Shown in pieces: positions 33,843 through 46,416 of a stretch of 64,000 nucleotides of DNA. The notes below the pieces were generated by a model that did no database searches, was not told the origin of the DNA, and saw nothing but the letters and a program-made list of their open reading frames with translations. Numbering within the stretch: position 1 is the first letter of the stretch; every line of letters starts with the position of its first letter. The DNA is from Ridgeia piscesae (taxonomy: Eukaryota > Annelida > Polychaeta > Sabellida > Siboglinidae), in the NCBI GenBank assembly GCA_025642075.2, contig JAODUO010001627.1:1-64000 (forward strand), in the 5' to 3' direction. The position numbers were made by a program, and so were the translations under genes.

Positions 33843-34340
33843 CAGAGAGTATTCTTCTTCCGCGTGTAAGGTGAACATTACCATTGACTGTCCTGTTAAC
33901 GAAATGAAGAAGAGCATGCAGGCGGTTCACTGTTGTTTCGAAACTACGCTGCAACGGAGGCTAGATAGACCACTCTAGTCAACGTCAAATGTTACAATAA
34001 ATTGTATTGTATTGTGTTTAGCTTAACATGTTTTGAAATGGTTGAAACTTGGCATCCATAACTGTTATGTTCAATATGGTCTGCTCCCTGGCTGACACGT
34101 TCAGTTGAACACCCTGACATATATGGGAAGCATGTACAGAAGAATGTAACATTGACAAACTCGGTTTAGATTTTGATTTTCGCGGAGCGCCCAACATAAA
34201 CAGTAAATTAGTTTCTTCATATATCGGTATCCTTGTCATTCCCATTCTTCTGAAATGCCACATATTTGACCCCTGTACTTTTACACTTCTGATTATTGTT
34301 GCGGCATACCACTATGCAACGATGCATTCCTCATTTTAGT
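33843..34340. other. No gene recognised
   Basis: An 81-codon minus frame (34018-34263) has mixed composition but no motif. Nothing else seen. Confidence 0.35.
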
Positions 34341-34603
34341 AAAACTACTTGAAACAAACAACGTTTACGCTATCATTACTTGGTCATACGAATTGTCCAT
34401 GCCTACCGGTGAGGGCACCGCAGTGCGAGGGACATCACCAGGTTTAAATACAAGGTGACGTCACGAGCCGGCGATCTCTCTATATTAAGATATTTGCATA
34501 TATGGACACTGGAAACGTGTTTTTTGACTTACCTGGTTGGGTTACGCGGTGACATATGCAGCTGGACTACTCGGGGAACAGCATAAGATAGAAATTATAT
34601 TTG
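34341..34603. repeat. Dispersed repeat copy 2 (partner 1237-1500)
   Basis: See 1237-1500. TGACGTCA is at 34456-34463. Its right edge abuts the NRF1-like palindrome of an inverted-arm fragment. Confidence 0.7.
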
Positions 34604-34770
34604 CGCATGCGCAATGGTGTGTAGTGACCTACGTGACGAATATATCGAATACGGGACCCATGTGGTCTACGTACCGAACGTGATCATGACATTTGACCTT
34701 AATGTTAACCTTTGATGTTGATATTTAAACTTCACACAATTGTGTAGTTGATGACATATCCTCCACGGGC
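34601..34770 (-). repeat. Inverted-arm family fragment with perfect palindrome
   Basis: Begins with the 14-bp perfect palindrome TTGCGCATGCGCAA (34601-34614), then GTGACCTACGTGACGA and GACATTTGACCTT phrases, in the right-arm orientation. Confidence 0.6.
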
Positions 34771-34829
34771 ACCGCTTAACCTTTTTACCATATACAATGG
34801 TACATATTTTTCAAACGATTAATTTATAA

Positions 34830-35340
34830 TGTGGCATATTTGCTTAATCATACCAGAATATGTTTGTTTGATGATGTCTGGGTCTATACCGCCCCATCCA
34901 GGACTGCAGGATTTTTATTTCTCTATAATTATCCTTATCTCATCTATGGTTGTAGGTGCTAAAACATTGAATTTGTTGATATGTACTAGGTTAATGATGT
35001 ACCAATTGTCGTGAAGTATTCATTAAATGTATCAGTTATTAATTTCTTATCTTGTATTAGAATGCCATTTATTAACCATTCTTGGTTTTGCTGTGATGAT
35101 GTCTTCTTGCCAATGTTTGTTCTTATCATTTGTCACATTTGTTTCAGGTCACTCTTGTGTTTGACAAATTCCTTTTGATAATAATGAAGTATAATCTATT
35201 ATTTTAATATGTTGTGTTACCTTATTGTTATATGTTTTATAATTGGTTTCATTAAATACCGTTCGATTTTTTATATAGAAAATGCATTATAATAGTTTGT
35301 GCTTAGTGTTTTATGGAATATCTAAGCCCCACATTATATA
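34830..35340 (-). pseudogene. LINE ORF2 linker fragment, sibling of 9640-10150
   Basis: The complement holds the SPGW.GIDPDII motif (about 34880-34905), the FNEYF.T-like stretch near 35005-35025 and the linker KR.L.KHKS.LKQM, in the same order as 10150-9640. Heavily decayed. Confidence 0.6.
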
Positions 35341-35910
35341 ACATTGTTTGTTTTCAATTATTAATGTACGAACACTATCAGTGAGTTGTTCTGTAAATGC
35401 ACTAATGCATATTTGGGGGTGTATACACTATGGTGACCAATATTTATGTTTTGTGTTTTCTGGATTGAGACAACACCTCGACACCTCGACAAAAATGCAT
35501 TGTATATGTTAAGTCATAATATACTTTTTGGCTTTTCAATGTAATTGTATATTTTTAACGTACACATGATTGGCTATTGCGGAGGAAGGGAGGAAGGGGG
35601 TGAAGGATTTTGCTTGGCTGCTGAGGTGGAAGGGAAGAAAAGGGTCTTTTGGTGGGGTTTTGGAGTAGCAATGTCTGAAATGAAATAGGATTTTATCATT
35701 GCTTGAATGAAAAGGCTTTATGAGCAACGGAATGTGTCTTTGTGGGGCGGCGTGGCGCGGAGCGGAAAAAGATCAAATATTAGGGAGGTGGCGGCCCCTT
35801 GCAGGCAGGTCGTGAACTAGTACTGTTCAAATTATTTTTATAATTAGGTTAAATTATGTCAAAGGTCATGTAGCGACCCTGGCAGATATGTGGTGAAATT
35901 CAAACTATTA

Positions 35911-36759
35911 CATGGATTACATATTTCGAGAAATTAAATATCAACCTTAATGACTAGTCAACGTCTTCTCTCAGTGTTGTGTCTCTTCTACATATCACAT
36001 AATAAAGTCAGTTTACATTCCATTTTATGAGCTGGGACATATTAAATTATATTTTATTTCATATTTAATATTAACAATTGATGCAGATAACCCGTGCCCC
36101 ATGTAATGACAGGCTAGCCTAAGACTATATTGTAAACATCGCGTCGGTGTTTGAGGCCTAGGGTTCACGTGCGTCGGTGACAGTCAGAAAGCTGTCCAAA
36201 ACACTTGCCCTCTTTCTTCCAAGATTGTATTACAAAATCCACCGCTGCAGGAATGGTCTTTTACATCACTGTCAAACGTTTGACAGTTTAACAAATTGCG
36301 TAGATGTCTTTCCATCACGGAATGTGCAGTAGCGTTTTATCATTCACGCAGACAACAACGACATCGCCTACAACCCGTAGCCAACGGCAAGGTGTAACAC
36401 GATCGCTGATTGGGTGAATAATGAGTGATTCCCGCCGTTTGCCAATTACGTTTACAAAATATGACTTCCACAGTGCATGGACGTAGTTGTGTACGCACGA
36501 CAACGTATTAAACACAGTTATGTAATTTTTTATTAAGTTATAGATAAAATGTAACAAAACGAACGTTAATAAATAGACTAATATTATTAAAGTCGTTCTA
36601 TTTTTCTGTGAAGGGTCGGGTTTCGGAAACATCGACGGTGGTCAGTAGAGGATTGAAACAAATGGCCCACCGAGCCAGTAGAATTTAAAAATCGGTGGCC
36701 CGAACTGGCCCGACACCTTTAAAATACGCGGCGGGCCATCGGGCCAGTGCCAATATCGA
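35911..36759. other. Interior sequence, no gene
   Basis: Near 36655-36755 there are several GGCCC/GGGCC and TGGCCCG/CGGGCCA inverted motifs in about 100 bases. A 105-codon minus frame (36315-36632) has no recognisable domain. Confidence 0.4.
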
Positions 36760-37740
36760 ACCCTGTAACCTTGTCTGTATGGGTTACACAACGAGATATG
36801 TATGTTGGCCATGTGGTGAACGTGACCTATGTGCCCTACATGCTGAACTTATAATTTGATGTTGTCAGAAGACATTGCGCACGCGCAATGACCTAAATCG
36901 GTTACCATTACTAGAAGATGGTCAACATAGGATTACATGTGCAATGGTCTTTGTCAGTGACCTGTTTTGTCGAATAAAGTTAAGTAGAAATACCATGTTT
37001 TGTTATGAGTGGTTTAAATTTAAAACACACCTTTCAAGGCTAGACAATGAAAGTTGTCACGTGACAACATAGGTGAAGGCATGACAACGAAGTTAATAAT
37101 GATTTGTTTAATAAGCACGATTTATCATACATGACACAACGGGGACCTGGGTGAACGCTGGTCTAACAAAAGAAAGAACAAGCAATATGGGTTTTACATT
37201 GATTCTAGTAAAACACGATACATTTAGAAAGTACCGTCAATGCAGACATGCATAGATCATCATGTTTGTTGTTCCTCACCACGGAGGATAGTCATAGCAC
37301 GATATGGACATCCTAGGTTGAATTTACTCCAATATAACGCTCCATTGTTTATAACCACTGCAGTAGCCTCCGTTACCAAGGCTCCGTGAGAATGACGATC
37401 TCGCAGTACCCTGTCTTCAATCCTGGGCTGTGTCCCCTGCTTCAAGATAAAAACGAAATCACAACGCGTGCGTCTTCAGCCGCGCCACCATATCGAATAG
37501 ACGGACATGACGCCGTGTCTCTCTATATATTGGCTATATGGTTATAATAATACGTCTCCTAGTACGTATATTTCTTTGCTGGGGGCCGATCATTATTTCA
37601 CTGATGGGACATAATATTTTCTTTGTTGTGAATAGACTATTATTTTATGTCTGCATTCATTAGTAGCTGAATGATGGATGGTGGTGAATTGTTTCCAACA
37701 TGATATATTTTATGAACACTAAGTTTTTGTTTTTACGATC

Positions 37741-37803
<63 letters not shown>

Positions 37804-37822
37804 ACATAGACAGAGAGAGATA
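37741..37822. repeat. (GA)n array
   Basis: GA dinucleotide run with short interruptions at its 3' end. Confidence 0.95.
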
Positions 37823-38639
37823 TAACAAAACCACGCAGTAATATTTACTCATTTTTAGTATGGCAACACATTTATTTACAGATCATCGTCTATATGTTCC
37901 TTAATTGGTCGAGTGCGATTTGTGGTTCGTCCTGAAACACGCACGTACCAGTCTGTAATGACTGCAGTGGAGTTAACTTTCTACACAGCCTCGTCAAAGT
38001 GCATATCAATTAAAATGTTATCAGGCAAGAGACAATCGTGTTGGATTTGACTGGGATGCTCTATCTCGCAACCGTTGCAGCGTAGTTTCGAAAGATCATA
38101 ATTTTAAAATTAAGTTCACGACATATCCGTCAGATGGCTCCTCTTGTTCTTTTACGTAGTTTATAGTTCACCACATATCTGCAAGGGGCGCAACATGACA
38201 GTTGGCGCCGCGCCACAAAGACGCATTCCGTTTCTCTTAAAGCCTTTTCATTTAAAAAATGATAAAATCCTATTTCATTTAAGGCACTGCTCCTCCAAAA
38301 GACCCATTTCTTCCCTTCCTCCGCAGCAGCCAATCAAACTAGTTTACTCCCTTCCTCCTTCCTCCCTTCCACCGCTCCGCTCCAAGTGCGCAACGATAGG
38401 ATCCTATACTACTACTGGTTTCTTTAGTCATCAACGTGCGTATCGTTACTTTACTAGATATCGGAAGTTACAGTTCATCGTCTTACAGTGTATTATTCCA
38501 GAATGTTCTTTCAAAATGAAACTTTAATAATGTCGCATGAATCTACGCATAGTGAGTGTTCCATACACTCGACTTTCAACAATAGTAGTGTCTAAAGTTT
38601 GCTCAGTTCACCTTCACTATTAAAATTGCAGATTTTCAA

Positions 38640-39265
38640 TTGAAATTCATTAATCATGATCCGGCCATCACATGAAGAGCAGTCTTGAATTCAGCGTACT
38701 TTCTTCAAAGATTCTTGCTAGAAATAGTAGCCTGTACCTTGTTTTAGTGAGGTCCTCTGCGATATATAAATTCACGTGCTAATCTCGGAGAGATTTCCTC
38801 CCTTTGATGAAGGTTGATTTCGACTTGTAATCTTTGAATTGGATAATTATTTGTCGCGCATGATTGTTGTATGTCAACGAGTGTCGGACCCTACACTTGC
38901 ATTCGGTTGATATCGCTGAGAGTCATGTATTGGATATTCAAGTTGTCTTTGTTGCAATGGTTACAATCTGATTAAGATCTTCCCCTTCTTGTTCCTTAAT
39001 GACAGTTATTCGAACTGATGCCCGGCGACTATGCTGTTCGACATGATCTAACTGGGCATCAACTCGTTTCACGTGCTCCTCCAGCTGCTAGATTTTGTTA
39101 TCTTTATCCCGTAGCGACTTCTCCATAGCATCCACTCGTGTCGCGATGGTCTCCATCATGACTGCAGCAATCAGACGTTGTCGTCCTGCATCACGTCCTT
39201 TATCGCATCCAACAAATCGTTGGCCAACTTCAACTGGCCTACTCGTGTTACTCGCGTAACTAGTT
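38640..39265 (-). pseudogene. LINE ORF1 remnant, sibling of 10688-11348
   Basis: The complement reads MQDDNV, TRVDAMEKSLRDKDNKI, LEEHVKRVDAQLDHVEQHSR, RASVRITVIKEQEGEDLNQI, then RQIIIQFKDYKSKSTFIKGR and LYIAEDLTKTRYRLLFLAR. Each element matches the ORF1 at 10688-11348 in order. Several stops are present. It sits outside any visible ORF2. Confidence 0.75.
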
Positions 39266-39859
39266 TACGCTGGGCACATAGTACCACGAGATTAATCCAA
39301 CTGAACAGCGGCGATTGTTATCACTTATGTAAAGTACTAAGTTGTTCAGTGTGTAAATTGTGATGCTCATCATCTTGGTCTTAAACTTTAATTAATAGGA
39401 TGTGGTGACTTTAATAATGCATATTTAAATGACTGTGTCGTGTAATGTTTAATAAATTTATTTTATATTAGGGGCCTACGTTCCCTATTGGCTGTCACTA
39501 CTAATGACGTCAGTTACTCGAGTGAATCCTCTCCAAACCGCGATTGACTCGGGTAGTGGCTTTGAAGATTGACTTTGTTGATCTATGTCAAGAAGGGTGA
39601 CGTGAGCAAGTGATCTTGGATGTTCCACTGGTATTCGTGTTACTCGAGTTACTCGCGTTGCTCAATCGAAGTCAGCCATTGTTACAGCTGTCACGAGTAG
39701 ACCGAAGTGTTCCCTGCTTGCCCGTGGCCATTGTTACGCACTGTGCTGAAGTCGCGCGCTGTGCTGATGTTGCGTGATACACCGCAGGTGTTGCTTAGTG
39801 CCGCTGCCACGCGCCAATCAGTGCCTATTGTCCGTCGGCAATTGTAAAGAAGAAAACTT
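39266..39859. other. No gene; CG-containing ACTCG/CGAGT motifs
   Basis: GTTACTCGAGTTACTCGCGTTGCTC near 39640 and ACTCGTGTTACTCGCGTAAC near 39240 are repeated palindromic phrases. No coding signal. Confidence 0.4.
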
Positions 39860-42090
39860 GTTGCTATAATCTTGACAAATTGTTTAAAGGTCGTTTAAAC
39901 AGTAGCGGCCATTTTAAAAATGGCCGCACAATATTATTTACCCGTACGTTAATAACTGTTTCACCTGGAGAAAAAATTGAGGTGTGTGGATGTATGTCTG
40001 ATGGGATCAGGATTTCAAGCATACATTTTTGGCATTTTCCAGCTTTCACGTCCGCCATTTGTAAAGATCGCGGTCGACAATACAAATGTCACAATATCTT
40101 AAAATTAAAAACTACGTCATCCTGAGCGTTGACGTTGATGATATTGGATACGTTGGTGGATAGCGATATAACCAATTTACACTTGACCTTCAGCTGACTT
40201 TCAGATATCCGCCAGTGTTAAAGATGGCGTCAGGCTAAGCCATTTATCATTATAAATCCATTTATTCTTTTATTGAGAACTACGTAATCTAGAGCCACAA
40301 AATCAAAGCCAAAATGTAGGGTTTTTAGGTAAGATTATCTAACTTTTATAACTGTTTACCTTTGCTGAATTAAAAATAGTAGCCATTTTGTAATATCCAC
40401 CATTTTAATAGATGGCTTCCGACAAAATATATTATTTTAACACCTTAAGTTGATGTCAAAAAGTAATATTTAGAAGCGTTGATATGTTGTATTACGTTTG
40501 AATTTCAAAGACATTCAAATGTCTGCCATTGTTAATAATGGCGCCCGTCAAACCATGTTATTTCCTAATCTTGTTCCGTGTCGTAAGATCTACCTATTAT
40601 ATAAATGTGAAGCTGATGTGAAAATATAAGTGGTTTCGGCGACGTTTTAAAAGATATTATCTAGATATTCTGTATACAAACAATCCACACTACGAACGTT
40701 TTTCACATGGGTAATGTATAGCCATCCAGGACATAATGGTGTGCACAGGAACTCTTCACAGCCCTTGACCACTTCACTGGAACGTTGTGCTGCTTCTGCA
40801 AATTCAGCCAGTGCAGCAACTACAGTTCGGCAAGTTCTTGACTGTCACCAACAACCTGCAAGGCTGTCATTCCATCGACTATGAGACATATCTCTTGGTT
40901 GGGTTTCTGTAGTAGCTTATTGGGTTGAGCCACTTTTAGCCTGCACAACATTCTCCAGCAATTAGTCTTTTTTCATCGATTCGTCTGGTTCCATCAGCAT
41001 CCAGTTTCTTTAAGCAAACTCGTGAGTGCTAATCGTTGTTTTTAAGGCAAATTTTCTCTTGAAGGTCGTGTCATCACTAACATCTTGGGAAAAAAGTAGT
41101 GATATCGGCCGCAATTTCCCAGTTTCGAAGGCATCGTTGCGTTCGACCTAATTTGCAGATACACATCACGACAGCAAGATATCCTTTGTCCTTTATCATC
41201 TTAGTGCTTATCACATGATTGTCAAGTGAACATGTTTTATGTTTGCAAAAGACAGTTGAACGTTTGTAGAAGACAGTTTACATGCATAAAAACCAACATG
41301 TGCTTCACAATGCTGTGCAATTGCAGTGAAAGTTTAATGGGGGGGGGTGAATATATTGGGAGTTTTTAATGTGCTTTGGCATCATTTTGAAATCAATAAA
41401 CCAATGTTTGAATTGGCTCTGTCCGACTTACAGAATATCTAGGTGTCATCTTTAAAATCGTTACCTCCAAACATCTATATTTTCATATCAGCTTCAAGGT
41501 TCGACGATACGTAGATCATAAGACACGTAACAGTTTCTCTTAAGATACATTTCGTCTGTATACCACGTTCTTAAGCTATAAATATAATATTATAGATTTT
41601 TTCGGGCGCCATCTTTAAAAATTGCGAGAAAAAAGCGGATATTTGAAAGTCAAGACAGGACAAAGAAATACAATTTAAATAATCGTATCTAAAAACCCTA
41701 TATTTTGGATTCGATTATGTGGCTCTAGATTACGTAGTTCTTATAATATTGATAGATGGCTTAGCCGGACGCCATCTTTTCAAATGGCGGATATATGAAT
41801 TAATGCTCACGGTGATATCGTTTTTGAGTTCTTATGACATTTGTATTGACGACCGCCATCTTTAAAAATGGCGGAGGTGAAAGTCGGAAAATTCCAAAAA
41901 TGGTACATTTTATATCCTTATATCCATATATCCACACACCATATGTATAGCTCTAGAATAAACAGTTATTAAAAAAGGGGAATAACATTTGGCGGGACCA
42001 AATATAAAAATGGCAACAAGGTTTTTTAAGTTCTAAATACTATTTAGACGACGTTAAAACCATTTGACAAACATTAAAGCAAACAATATG
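39860..42090. mobile_element. Foldback element built of GCCAT..ATGGC palindromic units
   Basis: Left arm (39860-40690) and right arm (41440-42090) are reverse complements. Clear matches are 40284-40340 with 41677-41735 (AACTACGTAATCTAGAGCCACA and GGGTTTTTAG), 40580-40680 with 41440-41540 (GAAGCTGAT.TGAAAATATA, CTAGATATTCTGTA), and AATAACTGTTT near 39952 with AAACAGTTATT near 41958. Each arm repeats, about every 140-180 bases, a palindrome such as GCGGCCATTTTAAAAATGGC. The loop 40691-41440 holds a decayed minus-strand frame. Confidence 0.8.
40730..40960 (-). pseudogene. Decayed frame in the foldback loop
   Basis: The complement reads KLLQKPNQEICLIVDGMTAL, QVVGDSQELAEL, stop, LLHWLNLQKQHNVPVKWSRA. 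The phrase I-C-L-I-V-D-G-M faintly recalls uncharacterised transposon-encoded proteins of marine invertebrates, but I cannot name the family. At least one internal stop. Confidence 0.3.
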
Positions 42091-42559
42091 TTACCAGATG
42101 AAATTTTTAACAATTGCCGATGAACGATTAGGATTGTGTAGACTTTTTAGTTTTTGCTGCTATAAGCTAGAAGCCCTCGAATAAGTTTCGAACTGTGTAG
42201 TCTATGTACTTACACATCTCGCGCCACTATGCTTATCATTGCAATGTTTTACTAGACGTTTCTTCAAATTCGACACGTAAAAACGAAATTACTCCTCCGT
42301 CTATTAGACATCGACTACCCACCAGCGGCCATATTTTCATTTGATTAAAAACGTATTCGCTCTAAAGCGACCCCAGATTTTAATAATATTAACCAACAAT
42401 ACAAACAGTACAGAAATATATTTAACAGGGTAATACGTAACATTAACACATACTCTCAATACTGGAACAACAATTTATATAATCTGAAATACCATCAAGC
42501 AAATATGGGCAAACATTAAAAACATACCTAATGTCCCGACAAACCAAATTTAATAGCAT
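42091..42559. other. No gene seen
   Basis: AT-rich sequence between the foldback and the segmental duplication. Confidence 0.4.
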
Positions 42560-42699
42560 CATTCCAAATCGACAACCAAATGTGCAATGACCCAATATAA
42601 CGCATTTAACAATAATGCTAAATATTATTGTCATGCAATAAACCACTTGTGCAGAAATACTTAACATCATACAAAATATCAAATCAACGTCAAATGCTG

Positions 42700-42960
42700 G
42701 AGTTGATAATACATGAACTCAATTGAAGAAGAATTCTATGGAGAGCATTGCCATGCCCATTGCGGGAATCTTTAATTCTATGAAAGTATCTGGTATATTT
42801 CCAGATGAGTTCAAAATTGCTAAAGTGATACCTCTTTATGAATCTGGAGATGCCAGTTTGTTTGCAAACTAAAGACCCACAGCATTCCCTGATATGGACC
42901 GTAACTTGGTCTTGGTAGGGAATTATGTGAAGGGATGTCGATAAACACTGATTGCAGTTT
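42700..42960 (+). pseudogene. LINE RT N-terminal remnant, duplicate of 6190-6440
   Basis: Reads SIAMPIAGIFNSMKVSGIFP, DEFKIAKVIPLYESGDASLF, then a stop. This copy keeps the FPDEFKIAKVIPLY motif that is broken in copy 1, showing independent decay after duplication. Confidence 0.65.
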
Positions 42961-43165
42961 GGGCCGGGCAGAGTTAGTATGCTATTAATATGACATAGAT
43001 TTACTATAACATAAATTAAATTTTATTTATAGTTATACTGTAGAGTGGATCTATCATTATATTTTATTTAATATTTCAATTATGTTAAGGTCAATGCTCA
43101 GTAGATTGGCCCTGGGTGTTCTACACCATCAATTAATCGCTAGTTATCGCTCACCAATTGTACGA

Positions 43166-45912
43166 TACAAGATACAAGAAGTTTTATTTAACGTCGGCTT
43201 GCATGTGTAATAATAGTAACATTTGTTTTCACTCTGGGCAATCATAGCGATTGAAAATGGTTCATAAAACATGCAAAGTATATTAGTTAAAATAGAGTGA
43301 AATAATATATAATCTAAGACATTAGCATAAATATAAGTTAAAATGTAGAGACTATATGATGTATATATAACACTAATTTAAATAATTTAAGACATTAAAA
43401 CATATTTCTGTGATTATTTTACTAAACTTATTAAAAAAAACTAATACTTTAAAACATTAAAATAAATAGATCTAAAGAATAAATTAAGGCTTTACAATAT
43501 TTTACACATATCCGTATTGCATGTATTCAATTAAAGCTATATTCATAATATCGGCTTGGAGACAAACATGTTAGCTGTTAGCTGTTTACCCGCATATAGA
43601 ACAATTGCATGATGGGCCATCCCAATTCCGGATCAGTCTGCGAAACGCGCCGTAGTTTACCGTTTTTCGCATTTCATTTGGCAGGCTGTTCCAGATCCAA
43701 ATGAGTTACGTCCATATTTAGAGGTATTTGCCTTAGGGACAACTCCCAAATTACTATTGGAAATTGTAGAACAAATCAGCATACCGCTTGCAATATTGTT
43801 CAATTTGTCATTAGAGGAGGGAATAGTTCCGTTAGAATGGAAAGAAGCAAACATTATACCATTATTTAAAAAAGGTTCGAGAAACAAGTCAGAGAACTAT
43901 AGACCAGTGAGTTTAACATCGGTGATTTGCAAACTATTAGAAAGACTAATTAAAGATCACCTGGTTGATTTTCTTGTTAACAATAAATTGATAAACCCAT
44001 CTCAACATGGGTTTTTAAAAGCGAGGTCATGCTTAACAAATATGTTATGTTTTTGGAAGATGTCACAAAGTGGCTAGATGAGGGATCACCAGTAGATATA
44101 ATCTACTTAGATTTAAAAAAAAGCCTTTGACAAAGTGCCACACCAAAGACTACTACTTAAACTAAAGGCCCATGGCATAGGAAATGGAATGATCAACTGG
44201 ATAGAAAAATGGCTTATTGATAGAAGACAAAGAGTAGTAGTTGATGGGGAGGTTTCAAACTGGAAAGCGGTTTTGAGTGGAGTACCGCAGGGATCAGTAC
44301 TGGGACCTATTTTATTCTTAATATATATATCAATGATTTGGAAGATGACATAACAAGCAAGGTGTTGAAGTTTGCGGACGACACAAAAGTGTTTAGGAAA
44401 GTTAAAAGTGATGCAGCTAGACAGCATTTGCAAGATGATCTTAATAAGTTGATAGAATGTTCTGAGAAGTGGCCTTCACACAGGACATGGGAATGAAGAT
44501 GCACAATATACAATGGGTGATACTGTACTAAATACTACCTTAAAAGAAAAGGACTTAGGGTTAACTATTAGTGCTGACATGAAGGTATCAGAGCAGTGTG
44601 GAATTGCAGCAGCGAAGGGAAACCAAATTCTTGGATTAATTAGGCGAAATATAGTGTACAAAGAAAAAGAACTAATAATACCGCTGTATAAAACAATAGT
44701 TAGGCCTCACTTAGAATAGTGTATACAAGAATGGAGGCCATATCGCAAGAAGGATATTGATCTGATAGAAAGAGTACAAAGGAGAGCAACCAAAATGATA
44801 CCAAAACTCAGGAATATTAGTTATGAAATGCGTCTAAAAGAATGTGGTTTAACAACACTAGAAACCAGAAGATTGAGAGGAGATCAGATTGAGGTGTTTA
44901 AAATATTGAATGGATATGAAGATATTGACAGATATATTTTTTTCACAGTCAAGGAAGAGAGAAGGACTAGAGGACATGGAGTTACATTAGCAAAGAAGCA
45001 GTGTAGACTAGATATTATAAAATTTTCATTTTCACAAAGAACAGTAAACGAATGGAACAGATTATCAGCTGATTGTGTAGGTGCTAGTAGTGTTAATATA
45101 TTTAATAATAAAATCGACATATACCTAAGACGGGCGGGGTATACTTAGATAGATAGGTTGGACTCTCGATAAGCCAAATGGCTTCCTATTCCACCTGCCA
45201 TCTAAAGTTGAATCTCTAGGTGGCAATCTTGTTAAATCTTGTTAAACTGCAGTGTTATCATTTCGCATGGAATACTGGGAACATTTTAGCATGATGAGAT
45301 TTTGAATAAAACTTTGAGCAATATTATTTAAAATTTTGAATACTTCGCATGCCATTTCTTTTATCGTTTTAATTTAACGTGGAGGTGTTCGGTGTTAGCG
45401 GTCTTTAAAAGCGTGGATGAATTATCATTGTAAATAAATCGAAGTTCTCTCTCCTGAATTTTTTCAGGTTTTTTGGTGCTAGATTGGCTACAAAAATGCC
45501 AGATCAAAGGACCGTAGTTGAAGTTTGATGTTATGAATGATTTGAAAATTGCAAGTTTCCCTTGTCCAGTAAGGAGATGACCGAGACGTTTTAAGACCGC
45601 TAACTGTCTAGCTGCTGTTTTGCAGATGTTAGCGATACGTGTGTTAAAAGTTTAAGAATGATCAATACCAATGCCGAGAAGGACAACAGAGTTTTCACAG
45701 TGAATGGTAGTGTTTTCAAAAGTAATTTTTTTTATGTCCCTTGTTCCCCTCTTGCCGAAGCTAATTGCTTGGAATTTGGATGGGTTAGCCTTCATCTGGT
45801 TGATATTGAACCACTGTAATGTAGAAGTACAGTGTTGTTGCAAGGTGTGAATGAGAGTGTCCGAATTTGAGTGAGGGTGTTATCATCATAATAATTGTAG
45901 AGAGAGGACTGG
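43166..45912 (-). mobile_element. LINE C-terminal half, minus strand, hosting a nested LINE
   Basis: Two pieces, 45912-45255 and 43735-43166. The first reads WFNINQMKANPSKFQAISFG, then LLGIGID, RLGHLLTGQGKLAIFKSFIT and YGPLIWHFCS. The second reads WIWNSLPNEMRKTVNYGAFR, RLIRNWDGPSCNCSICG. This is the jockey/RTE-X style C-terminus ending W-x-G-x-x-C-x-C-x-x-C. The break between the pieces is exactly where the plus-strand CR1-like LINE sits. Confidence 0.75.
43697..45250 (+). pseudogene. CR1-like LINE reverse transcriptase, 5'-truncated
   Basis: From 43757 it reads LFNLSLEEGIVPLEWKEANI, IPLFKKGSRNKSENYRPVSL. Then come IYLDLKKAFDKVPHQ (motif A, with a one-base slip in a run of A at about 44115), [19 protein letters not shown] (motif B), VLKFADDTKVFRKVKSD (intact catalytic FADD, shifted frame), LKEKDLGLTISADMKVSEQC, GLIRRNIVYKEKELIIPLYK, RRATKMIPKLRN, ECGLTTLETRRLRGDQIEVF and FSFSQRTVNEWN. 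A roughly 20-codon deletion lies near 44475. The 3' end is repeats of TTGTTAAA. The body is well preserved, so the insertion is relatively young. Confidence 0.9.
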
Positions 45913-46416
45913 TAGGCACGGCAACGAAATTGTCAACATATACTAATTAAATACCTATAAGTACAATCGCTAGGGACAATTATAGACAACACTACAACAT
46001 TTGCAACAAAAACATAATTACATCATCAAATCGATGAAAAATTGCTTAATTTTGGCTTAATAAAAAAAAGACGTACAGAAAGTACAACTCACCCGCTATA
46101 CGATTGTCGCAGCGAATGACTACATTGACCGTTAAAAGACCGCGGAAACTCCGCGTGAAATAAAGCACTACCCAGGTGTTGAGTAAACGGTACGCGCTTG
46201 CAGCAGTTCGCGAAAACACGCAAATAAAATCAAGGCGGCCGCAGATTTCGTTGACGTTGAAGTGGCTACGTATTTTACTTACCGTGTAGTCGGAGTGTGC
46301 GCAATACAGTTCCGAGTCGTTCCGTTTACCGATTGTCACCATGTATTAACAATGACACGGGGTTATTTAGTAACAACGTATCTTAAATGCACTTAGCAGA
46401 CAATAAGACAACGTCC

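Larger units (their letters stand above)
35545..38430. mobile_element. Second inverted-arm element, about 2.9 kb
   Basis: The ends 35570-35760 and 38210-38410 are reverse complements. Shared phrases are GGAGGAAGGGA, TTGGCTGCTG, GGAAGGGAAGAAA.GGGTCTTTTGG, TGAAATAGGATTTTATCATT, GAAAAGGCTTTA and AACGGAATG.GTCTTTGTGG. Inside them, 35800-35910 and 38105-38205 pair with the CATGTAGCG.CCC...AGATATGTGGTGAA part of the arm family. The interior (36760-37490) is another right-arm-like segment with TTGCGCACGCGCAA at 36875-36888. Confidence 0.7.
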
